This document shows, in pieces, positions 34,154 through 43,900 of a DNA stretch of 53,332 nucleotides. The notes below the pieces were generated by a model, which did not search any database, was not told the origin of the DNA, and saw only the letters and a list, made by a program, of their open reading frames with translations. Each line of letters starts with the position of its first letter. Within the stretch, counting starts at the first letter, position 1. Source of the DNA: Bacteroides sp. (GTDB taxonomy: Bacteria; Bacteroidota; Bacteroidia; Bacteroidales; Muribaculaceae). The stretch lies in contig JAAVCP010000012.1 of assembly GCA_014802265.1 (NCBI GenBank), positions 1 through 53,332 on the forward strand. Direction: 5' to 3'. A program made the translations under genes and the position numbers.

Positions 34154-34223
34154 TAAGCAGAATAAAATCATAATTGAAATTGATTGCAAGCAGCACATTG
34201 ACAAATCTTATATAAAAATTATT

Positions 34224-35075
34224 ATGGAAGTTATAAAAGATCAGGAATTCGGAGGTGAACGCCCTCTTTTTGGCGCAAGAAACCTCAAGTTGGAAAACGT
34301 TGTTATACACACCGGGGAATCGGCATTGAAATGCTGCTCGAATATCGACGCGGTAAACTGCCGTTTTGAGGGTAAATACCCTTTCTGGCATGTTGACGGG
34401 TTCAAGGTTAAGGATTGCCTGTTCACCCCGGGGGCACGTGCAGCCCTGTGGTATTCACGTAATCTTGAGATGACCGACACTCAGGTAGATGCCCCGAAAA
34501 TGTTCCGCGAGATGGACGGTATAAAGCTGCGCAACGTCAATATTCCCGACGGTCAGGAGACGCTTTGGCATTGCGCTAATGTTGACATTGCCAATGTCGA
34601 TATCCGCAAGGCAGACTATCTCTTCATGCACTCCCACGACGTTAAGATTGACGGATGGTATCAGGAGGGGAATTATTCTTTTCAGTATTGCCGCAATATT
34701 GAGATAAGAAATGCCGTTATTCATTCGAAAGACGCCTTCTGGGGCACAGAGAATGTCACCATCTATGATTCCGAGATAATAGGTGAGTATCTGGGCTGGC
34801 ATTCACGCAGGCTGCGTCTGGTGAGATGTAAGATTTCAGGCACCCAGCCGTTATGCTATGCCCGTGACCTCGTGCTTGAGGATTGCGAACTTGCTCCCGA
34901 CTGTGATCTGGCTTTTGAAGACAGCGAGGTGAATGCCAACATATTGAGTCCGGTGACCAGTGTGAAGAATCCCTTAGCCGGCTGCATAAGAGCCAATTCA
35001 TTCGGTGACATAATTGTCGATGAGCACTCCAAGGCAATAAATCTGGTAACAATAATTACTAATGAGCAACTTTAA
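34224..35075 (+). CDS. DUF3737-family right-handed beta-helix protein
   Basis: A 283-aa cytosolic protein. The sequence is a succession of short strands with regular turns (FWHVDGFKVKDCLF, LWYSRNLEMTDTQV, LWHCANVDIANVDI, FQYCRNIEIRNAVI, FWGTENVTIYDSEI). This is the look of a right-handed parallel beta helix and of the DUF3737 family. The function of the family is unknown; it is often found next to cystathionine-lyase-like aminotransferases. Its end overlaps the PatB/MalY gene by 14 bases, so the two are likely co-translated. No signal peptide. Confidence 0.85.
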   Translation: MEVIKDQEFGGERPLFGARNLKLENVVIHTGESALKCCSNIDAVNCRFEGKYPFWHVDGFKVKDCLFTPGARAALWYSRNLEMTDTQVDAPKMFREMDGIKLRNVNIPDGQETLWHCANVDIANVDIRKADYLFMHSHDVKIDGWYQEGNYSFQYCRNIEIRNAVIHSKDAFWGTENVTIYDSEIIGEYLGWHSRRLRLVRCKISGTQPLCYARDLVLEDCELAPDCDLAFEDSEVNANILSPVTSVKNPLAGCIRANSFGDIIVDEHSKAINLVTIITNEQL

Positions 35076-36210
35076 TTTTGATGAACTGACACAAAGACGT
35101 AACACCTCCTCTCTGAAATGGGACACCATTGCAGACGGGGAGGTGATTCCGCTTTGGGTGGCTGACATGGATTTCCGCACTGCCCCGGCTGTCACTGAGG
35201 CTCTCCGGCGCAGGGTAGACTCCGGGATATTCGGATATGTAGACGTGCCGGAAAAATATTATGAGGCACTCATAAGCTGGTTTAAGCGTCGCCATAGCTG
35301 GGAGATTGACCGCAGCAGGGTAATATATACCTCCGGGGTGGTCCCTGCCATCTCCGCAATAATCAAGGCGCTGACAGTGCCCGGCGACGGGGTGATTCTC
35401 CAGACCCCTGCCTACAACTGCTTTTTCTCTTCCATAAGGAACAACGGTTGCCGCAATATTGAAAACCCCCTTCTGAGGGTGGAGGAGGAGGAAGGCTTCA
35501 CTTTCCGCATAGATTTTGACGGGCTTGAAACCCTGGCTGCTGATCCGCGTAACAAGCTGTTGATTCTGTGCAACCCTCATAACCCTACCGGGAGAGTGTG
35601 GGGCAAGGCAGAATTGGAGACTGTGAGAGACATTTGCCGCCGCCATGATGTGCGCGTGGTCAGTGATGAGATCCACTGTGAGCTTACTCATGCCGGATAT
35701 TCATACGTGCCCTACGGGGTCATCGATGAGGAAGCCATAGTGTGCTGCTCGCCAAGTAAGGCGTTTAACACTGCCGGACTCCAGATTGCCAACATAGTGT
35801 GCCCCGACAGTAAGACTCAGGCGCGTGTTGACCGTGCAATCAACGATAATGAGGTGTGTGATGTCAACCCCTTCGGTGTGGAGGGGCTTATGGCAGCCTA
35901 CAACCAGGGCGCGGAATGGCTTGATGCGTTGAAGGTTTACCTCGATGATAATTATGCGGTGCTGAGAAGGGTGGTGGCTGACAGGTTGCCGGGGTGGAAG
36001 ATGTGTAACTCCGAATCAACCTATCTTGCATGGGTAGACGTAAGCGCAACCGGAATGACGGGCGACGACATGGAGCGCTACCTCCTTGAAAATGCAAAGG
36101 TGCGTGTCAGCTCCGGCTCAATTTATGGCTCCCCCGGCTACATACGCATAAATTATGCCTGTCCGCGTCGCCGCCTTGAGGAGGCTCTCCTGAGAATTGG
36201 TAATTTGTAA
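35062..36210 (+). CDS. PatB/MalY-type C-S lyase (PLP-dependent aminotransferase fold)
   Basis: A 382-aa fold-type I PLP enzyme. The Schiff-base Lys lies in CCSPSKAFNTAGLQ, the cofactor-ring Asp in VVSDEIHCEL, the substrate Asn in LLILCNPHNPTGR, and the C-terminal Arg near YIRINYACPR. The start WDTIADGEVIPLWVADMDF is typical of the PatB/MalY branch, which cleaves cystathionine or cysteine S-conjugates to a thiol, pyruvate and ammonia. True aminotransferase activity is less likely. It overlaps the DUF3737 gene and precedes a MATE exporter by 20 bases. Confidence 0.9.
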   Translation: MSNFNFDELTQRRNTSSLKWDTIADGEVIPLWVADMDFRTAPAVTEALRRRVDSGIFGYVDVPEKYYEALISWFKRRHSWEIDRSRVIYTSGVVPAISAIIKALTVPGDGVILQTPAYNCFFSSIRNNGCRNIENPLLRVEEEEGFTFRIDFDGLETLAADPRNKLLILCNPHNPTGRVWGKAELETVRDICRRHDVRVVSDEIHCELTHAGYSYVPYGVIDEEAIVCCSPSKAFNTAGLQIANIVCPDSKTQARVDRAINDNEVCDVNPFGVEGLMAAYNQGAEWLDALKVYLDDNYAVLRRVVADRLPGWKMCNSESTYLAWVDVSATGMTGDDMERYLLENAKVRVSSGSIYGSPGYIRINYACPRRRLEEALLRIGNL

Positions 36211-36230
36211 TGAGTGATTTTTGATTAACG

Positions 36231-37667
36231 GTGACTACAGACATTAAACTGATAAGGGAAGGCAAGCCGCTGACGTGGGGTCAGCGGCTGGGTCTTACGT
36301 TGTCGCTGTCTTTCCCGGCAATGCTTGCGCAGTTGTCGAGCATTGCCATGCAATATATAGATGCCTCTATGGTGGGGCGGCTTGGCGCCGATGATTCGGC
36401 AGCCATCGGTCTTGTCTCCACGAGCCTCTGGCTCTTCTGGGGTATATGCTCTGCCATGACCTCGGGCTATTCCGTGCAGGTGGCACACAAGGTGGGAGCC
36501 AGCGACGGCAAGGGGGCACGCAATGTATTCCGCCAGGGAATAGTCGCGTCGCTGATTTTCAGTTTTGCCATAGCCCTTTTGGGGATTGCCATAGCATGGC
36601 GTCTCCCTTATTGGCTGGGGGGTGAAGAGGAGATATGCGCCACGGCATCATTATATTTTGTGGTCTTTGTGGCAGCCTTGCCCCTTCTCACCCTCAATTA
36701 CCTTGCCGGGGGTATGCTCCGGTGTGCCGGAAATATGAAGGTGCCGAGCATGATTAGCGGCTTGATGTGTGTGCTCGACTGCCTTTTCAATTTCCTCCTT
36801 ATTTTCCCTTCCCACACCTACGGGTTTGGAGGGGTGGTGGTCACTGTGCCCGGCGCAGGGTTGGGGGTGCTTGGCGCGGCATTGGGCACGGTAGGGGCAG
36901 AGGCGGTGTGTGCAGCCCTTATGATGTGGTATGCCTGTTGCCGCCAGCCTGAGATACGCCTTGCCGGTAATCCCGGCTCATGGCGGCTTTCGCGCCCCGT
37001 CACCCGCCAGGCAGTGGATATCTCGGTGCCGATGACCGTGGAACACGCCGTCATCTGCGGTGCCCAGATTGCCATCACAATGATTGTTGCCCCCCTCGGG
37101 GTCATAGCCATTGCCGCGAATGCCTTTGCCGTCACGGCGGAGAGCCTTTGCTACATGCCCGGCTACGGCATAGGGGATGCTGCCACAGCCCTGACGGGGC
37201 AGAGCCACGGCGCTGCCCGCTGGGAGCTTGTCAGGCGTTTCGGCTATATGGCTGTCGGATTGGGAATGGCAGTCATGTCGGTAATGGGGCTGTTGATGTA
37301 TTTGTTTGCCGATGAAATAATGATGCTCATCACCCCCGTGAAGGCAATCAGCGACCTGGGGGCAGAGGTGCTTCGCATAGAGGCATGGGCAGAGCCGATG
37401 TTTGCTGCCTCTATCGTGGCATACGGTGCCTTTGTCGGAGTGGGACACACAAAATTGCCGGCGGCTATGAACTTCGGAAGCATCTGGCTGGTCAGGGTCC
37501 CGCTGGCTTGGTGGCTTTCCCACAGCATGGGGCTGAAGGGGGTGTGGGTGGCAATGTGCCTGGAGCTGACTTTCCGTGGAATTATTTTCCTTCTCCGCCT
37601 GTTCCTTTCCCGCTGGTGGTCTGCACCTTCTGTGTTGTCCGGGGAAACACCTTCTGAATTTAAATAA
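36231..37667 (+). CDS. MATE-family cation-coupled efflux transporter
   Basis: A 478-aa inner-membrane protein with about 12 helices. Family features seen are SLSFPAMLAQLSSIAMQYIDASMVGRLG near the N-terminus, ALPLLTLNYLAGGMLRCAGNMKVP, and the second-half repeat ISVPMTVEHAVICGAQIAIT with GIGDAATALTGQSHGA. It exports organic cations or metabolites in exchange for protons or sodium. The start is GTG 36231; no ATG fits before the first helix. With the DUF3737 and C-S lyase genes it forms a three-gene unit, so a sulfur-containing or amino-acid-derived substrate is possible but not shown. Confidence 0.92.
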   Translation: MTTDIKLIREGKPLTWGQRLGLTLSLSFPAMLAQLSSIAMQYIDASMVGRLGADDSAAIGLVSTSLWLFWGICSAMTSGYSVQVAHKVGASDGKGARNVFRQGIVASLIFSFAIALLGIAIAWRLPYWLGGEEEICATASLYFVVFVAALPLLTLNYLAGGMLRCAGNMKVPSMISGLMCVLDCLFNFLLIFPSHTYGFGGVVVTVPGAGLGVLGAALGTVGAEAVCAALMMWYACCRQPEIRLAGNPGSWRLSRPVTRQAVDISVPMTVEHAVICGAQIAITMIVAPLGVIAIAANAFAVTAESLCYMPGYGIGDAATALTGQSHGAARWELVRRFGYMAVGLGMAVMSVMGLLMYLFADEIMMLITPVKAISDLGAEVLRIEAWAEPMFAASIVAYGAFVGVGHTKLPAAMNFGSIWLVRVPLAWWLSHSMGLKGVWVAMCLELTFRGIIFLLRLFLSRWWSAPSVLSGETPSEFK

Positions 37668-37685
37668 ATTTTTAAGTGATTTATT

Positions 37686-37715
37686 TTGATTTTTATAAAA
37701 AATATATTAACTTTG
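37686..37715 (+). promoter_or_regulatory. Promoter of the giant repeat-protein gene
   Basis: TTG (37686-37688), 19 bases, TAACTTTG (37708-37715): a perfect Bacteroidetes promoter. Predicted initiation near 37720 gives an unusually long leader of about 245 bases before the ATG at 37965. Confidence 0.8.
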
Positions 37716-37724
37716 TACTTTAAA

Positions 37725-37841
37725 ATGGCGTTTGATTTAGGCTATCGTCCTCAGGTGATAATAGGCATCTTTCCCCATTTTTTGAGAGAATTGTATGCCA
37801 AATCGCTTACTTGTTGGGGATTAACGCTTAGATTACTTTAG
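37725..37841 (+). other. Possible upstream small ORF in the long leader
   Basis: An ATG about five bases after the predicted transcription start opens a 38-codon frame (MAFDLGYRPQVIIGI...) ending at TAG 37839-37841. A second 18-codon frame starts at 37868. They could be leader peptides regulating the giant gene or chance frames; no ribosome site supports them. Confidence 0.2.
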
Positions 37842-37964
37842 ACCGAGTCCTAATTTATTTCGACATTATGTTTAAATGGGAGCTGGACAGTGTTTTCATC
37901 TTCCGTTTGATGCAGAAACGATGAGTTATTATTAATAATATTTTTAATCTAACCTTAGTTACTA

Positions 37965-40900
37965 ATGTTTAAAAAAAGATTGAAATGCAAGACTTTAGGC
38001 GTGCTGTCCATGATTGTCATGACAGTGTGCCTGACGTTGTTTGCGGGACTTCGGTCTAAGGCGTGGACGGTAAATCCTGCGGATTACCGCTACGACATGA
38101 GTCTTTATTTTAGTTTAGCGACTCCGGCTTATGAAGACCTGTCTAAGTATGAGATAGGGGCTTTCATTAACGACGAGTGCAGAGGACTGGCAGAGAAACT
38201 GGATTTGCCTGATGGCGGAAGCTGTCTGTATATGCGAATCCGCAGTAATGTCGCTGCCGGGGAAGAAGTAACCTTCAAGCTGCGCGACAAGGATACCGGA
38301 GTGGAGAACATCCTTAAGGGCCCCGATGGGGAAGCATTCCAGTTCAAGTCTGACGACATGGTGGGAATGCCTTCATCTCCCTATTTGTTGACTCCTTATT
38401 TTCAAATCACCGTTTCTGCCGGCGAGCACGGTAAGGTGGAATTTGAAAACGGGCTCTATGCCGCCGGCTCTGTGGTGAAAGCCAAAGCCGTGCCTGATGA
38501 GGGTTATCACTTGGAGTCTTGGAGCAACGGTAGCACAGATGCTGAACTGAGCATCACAGTTACCGGCAACCTTGAGATTACGGCTACGTTTGCTGTAAGC
38601 ACCTTCAAGGCTGTGTTCACCCTTGACGGTGAGCCGTTCACCACCTTGGATGTAGAATACGGCGCAGCAATCGAGGCTCCGGAGGCTCCCGCGAAAGAGG
38701 GTCACTCTTTCAGCGGCTGGCAAGACCTTCCGGCAACCATGCCTGCCCATGACATCGAGATTAACGGTGTCTACGTTGTTAACAACTACATCCTTACATT
38801 TAAGGTAGAGAACAGGTTGATCGGCACTGCCCAGGTGCTTCCTTATGGTGCTCCCATAGTGACGCCTGACGCCCCCTCAAAGGAGGGTCACACCTTCAAC
38901 GGCTGGGGTGATGTGCCTGCGACTATGCCCGCAACCAACCTTGAGGTCATAGGCACCTACACGCTCAACTCCTATAAAGTCACCTTCAAGATCGACGGCG
39001 AGGTGTTTAAATCGGAAGACGTGCCCTACGGCACCACTCTGATTGCCCCCGAGGCTCCTGTAAGGGAGGATTACACCTTCCTTGGCTGGGAGGATGTCCC
39101 TGCCACTATGCCAGCCCGTGACCTTGAATTCGACAGCACATACGAGCTGACTACCTACAAGGTATATTACATGGTTGACGGTGAGGTTGTCTATACCGGA
39201 AAGGCTCGTCCTTATGAGGCTTTCCCATTGCCTCAGGGCGATCCTGTGAAAGAGGGTCACACCTTCCTCTCCTGGGGAGAGGGTGATGGGTTCCCCGAGA
39301 CCATGCCGGAATATAATCTCGAGTATAACGCAGAGTTCACTGTCAACTTCTATCATCTGACCTTTAAGTATGGCGACGAGGTGTTCTATTCAGGTGACGT
39401 GGCTTACGGCTCCGAGATTAATGCCCCGCAGGGTCCCGAGCAGGAGGGTCATACTTTCGCATGGACCAACGTGCCCGCGACCATGCCCGCCAAGGACCTT
39501 GACGTCACCGGCTCTTTCTCAGTCAACACTTACACAGTGTCATACTTCATTGACGGCGTTTTGTTTAAGACTATTGATGAGGAATACGGCACGCCGGTCG
39601 ATGCTCCGGAGGTGGAAGACAAGCAAGGTCACACATTCAGCGGCTGGGGCAATGTGCCTGCCACAATGCCGGCAAATAATCTTGAGATTAACGGTACTTA
39701 CGCCGCTAACTATTATCTTGTCAGCTTCAAGGTTGACGGCTCTGTGGTCTCTGAGGGTCAGTTGGCTTACGGCTCCCCGATAAGCGTGCCTGCTGCTCCT
39801 GAGAAGGAGGGCTACACCTTCAGCAGCTGGGGCAACGTGCCTGCCACCGTGCCCGCCTGTGACGTTGAATTTACAGGTATCTACACACCGAACAACTATA
39901 AGGTCACCTTCAAGATTGGCAGAGAGGTGGTCTACACCGGCGAGATTGCTTATGGCACATCGATAGTTGCTCCCGAGGGTCCTTCTAAGGAAGGTCACAC
40001 CTTCATTGGCTGGGGCATGATTCCCGACACAATGCCTGCACGTGACCTTACGTTCACAGGCTCATATGAGGTCAACAACTATACCGTGACCTTCATGCTC
40101 GACGAGAAGATTTTCTTCATAGCGCGTGTGCCTTATGGCACAAACCTCACTGCGCCTTCCGTGACAGAGAAAGTGGGCCACACTTTCAATGGCTGGAGCG
40201 AGATGCCCGCAACGATGCCCGCATACGACCTCACCTTGACCGGCAGCTATACCGTCAACCATTATAAGGCTGTCTTCAAGCTTGACGATGAGGTGTTCTC
40301 CACAATTGAGGTTCCCTACGGCGCATCCATCGTGTTGCCTGACGCTCCCGAAAAGCTGGGCCACACCTTTATGGGCTGGGGTATGGTGCCCTCCACAATG
40401 CCCGCGCAGGATATTGAGCTTGTCGGCGCGTATGACACCAACCTTTACAAGCTCACCTTCATTATCGACGGCGTTGAGTTGTCTTCGACTCAGCTTGCCT
40501 ATGGCGCAACAATCGTAGCTCCAAGCGTCGCTGATAAGGAGGGCCACACATTCTCCGGCTGGGGTGACGTGCCCGAGACGATGCCGCATTATGACCTTGT
40601 ATTGAGCGGCACATACGCTGACATCTTCTACAAGCTGACTTTCAAGGTTGACGGTGAGGTGATCTTTGCAGGCGACCTTCCCTTTGAGGATCCCATCGTG
40701 GCTCCCGAGGTGCCTGAGAAGTTGGGCCACACTTTCAGCGGCTGGAATGAGGCTGTCGCTGCCACGATGCCTTCTCACGACGTTGAGTACACCGGCTCAT
40801 ACACTCCCAACAACTACAAGGTTGTCTTCAAGATCGGCGATGAGGTTATATCCTCTGAAGAGGTGACTTTCGGCAACGCCATCAAGGTTCCGGAAGTGGA

Positions 40901-43900
40901 GACAAAGGTAGGTTACACATTCAGCGGCTGGGGTATGGTGCCTGAGACTATGCCGGCTCAAGACCTTGAGTTTACAGGCTCATACGATATCAACTACCAT
41001 CAGGTGATCTTCAAGATCGGCGACGAGGTTGTCTCCTCTTACCAGGTGGCTTATGGCGGCAAAATCGAGGTGCCCTACGCTGAGAAAGAGGGTTACACCT
41101 TCAACGGCTGGAGCGAGATTCCTGAGACAATGCCTGACCATGACGTTGAAATTACCGGCAGCTACACTGTCAACCAGTATACCGTTACATTTGTTATAAA
41201 TGATGAGGTTATCGAGACCCTCACAGTTGACTACGGCAGTCCTATCGAGGCTCCCGAGGCTCCGGTGAAAGAGGGCAGCACCTTCAGCGGCTGGGGCGAG
41301 CCTGCGACCGGCGTAATGCCTGCCACAATGCCTGCCCGCGACATTGAGCTTACAGGCTCTTACACTGTCAACCTGTATGTCTTGACCTTCAGGGCTGACG
41401 AGGAGTTTGTATTCACCTTGGAGCTCCCCTACGGTTCTGAGATAGTAATGCTTCCCGAGTCTCCTTCAAAGGAGGGCTACACATTCAACGGCTGGGGCGA
41501 AGTTCCTGCCAAGATGCCTGCCCACAACCTGGAGATTATCGGCACATACACTGTCAACTACTACAAGGCTACCTTCAAGGTTGACGATAAGGTTGTCTCC
41601 TCTTCAGAGGTGGCTTACGGCACTTCTTTGGTTGCTCCCGAGGCTCCTGCAAAAGAGGGCTACACATTTAGCGGCTGGGGCGACGTGCCTGTCACAATGC
41701 CTGCCCGCGACCTTGAGTTTACCGCCGCTTATGAGGCTAACTCTTATAATGTGGTATATAAGGTTGACGGCGAGGTTGTAGACAGCAAGAAGGTTAAATA
41801 TGGTGAGGAAATTCCTCAGATCGCTTCTCCTTCAAAAGAGGGATACACATTCAGCGGCTGGGGCGAGATACCTGCCACAATGCCTGCATGGGATATGGAG
41901 TTCAACGGCTCATATTCTGTAAACCACTACACCGTGACCTTCAAGATTGAGGGTGAAGAGTTCCTTACCGCTCAGCTCCCCTACGGTTCTGAAATCGTGC
42001 TCCCCGAAGCTCCTGCAAAAGAGGGCTACACCTTCAGAGGCTGGGGTGAGGTTCCTGCCTCAATGCCTGCCCGTGACCTTGAGTTCAACGGCTCTTACAC
42101 CAACATGATGTTCACGGTGACATTCAGCATCGACGGCGTGTTGTTCCACTCCGAGACTCTCGAATTTGGCGCACCGCTGGTTGCTCCGGAGGTTCCCTCA
42201 CAGACAGGTCATAACTTCAGCGGCTGGGGCGAGGTCCCTGCCACAATGCCGGCTCACGACCTTGCCTTCATGGGCACTTATGCTGACCTCTTCTATACCT
42301 TCTCCTTCAAGATCGACGATGAGGTTATCTCTTCAGGCTCACTCCCCTATGAGGCTACCATCGTTGTTCCTGAAGCGGCAGCCAAAGAGGGTCACACATT
42401 CAGCGGCTGGGGCGAGGTTCCTGCCACAATGCCTGCTTACAACATTGAGTTTGTCGGCACCTACAACGTAAACTATTATATGCTTACCTTCAAGTTGGGC
42501 GACGAGATTCTCCTTGAGGCTGAACTTCCCTACGGTGGTGAGATAGCTGCTCCCGAGGCTCCTGCCAAGGAGGGTTACACCTTCACAGGCTGGGGTGTCG
42601 TGCCTGCCACAATGCCTGCCGGCGATCTCCTGATCAGCGGTGAGTATGAGGTCAACAGCTACAACATCTCATTCAATATCGACGGCGTTGCAATCTTTGC
42701 AACTCAGCTCCGGTATGGCACTGAGATAGTTGCTCCCGAGGCTCCTGCCAAGGAGGGTTACACCTTCACAGGCTGGGGTGAGGTGCCTGCCACAATGCCT
42801 GCAAATGAACTTGTCTTCAGCGGCAGCTATAATGTGAACATTTATAAGGTTACCTTCAAGATTGATGATGTAGAGCTTTCTACAATCGAGGTTCCCTACG
42901 GTGCGTCTATCGTGTTGCCTGATGCTCCTGCCAAGGAGGGTTACACCTTCATGGGCTGGGGTATGGTGCCCGAGACAATGCCTGCCCAGGATATTGAGAT
43001 TGTCGGCACTTACGACTCAAACCTCTACAACATCACCTTCAATATCGACGGTGTTGAGTTCTTTGCCACTCAGCTTGCCTACGGCGCAACAATCGTAGCT
43101 CCCGAGGCTCCCGTGAAGCCGGGTCAGACATTCAGCGGTTGGGGCACTGTTCCCGCCACGATGCCGGCTTATGACCTTGTCATCAACGGCACATTCGCCG
43201 ACAACTTCTATAAGCTGACATTCAAGGTCGGCGACGAGGTTGTGTTCGAAGGCGAAGTGGCATTCGAGGATCCTATCGTGGTTCCCGAGGTGGCAGAGAA
43301 AGAGGGCTACACATTCAGCGGCTGGGGCGAAGTTGCCTCGATTATGCCTGATCATGATCTCGAGTATGTAGGCACCTACACTCCCAACGTCTACACAGTG
43401 GTCTTCAAGATCGGCGACGAGGTTGTCTCTACTGTCAAGGTTGCCTACGGCGAGGCTATCGAGCTTCCCGAGGTAGAGGAGAAAGAGGGCTACACATTCA
43501 GCGGCTGGAACATGGTTCCCGAGACAATGCCTGCACGTGACCTTGAGTTTACCGCATCATACGATGTCAACACCTACATGGTGACATTCAAGGTGGGCGA
43601 CGAGGTTATCTCAGCTCTCCAGCTTGCCTACGGCGAGGCTATCGTGGCTCCCGAGGTGGCACAGAAAGAGGGTTACACATTCAGCGGCTGGGGCGAGGTT
43701 CCTGCCACAATGCCTGCCCGCGACCTCGAGATTAACGGCACATACAATGTCAACACCTACAAGGTGGTTTACAAGGTTGACGGCGAAGTGGTGTCTGAGT
43801 CCAATGTAGCGTATGGCGCAGAGCTTACTGCCCTTGAGATGCCTGAGAAAGAGGGTTACACCTTCAGCGGCTGGGGCGTGGTTCCGCCCACAATGCCTGC

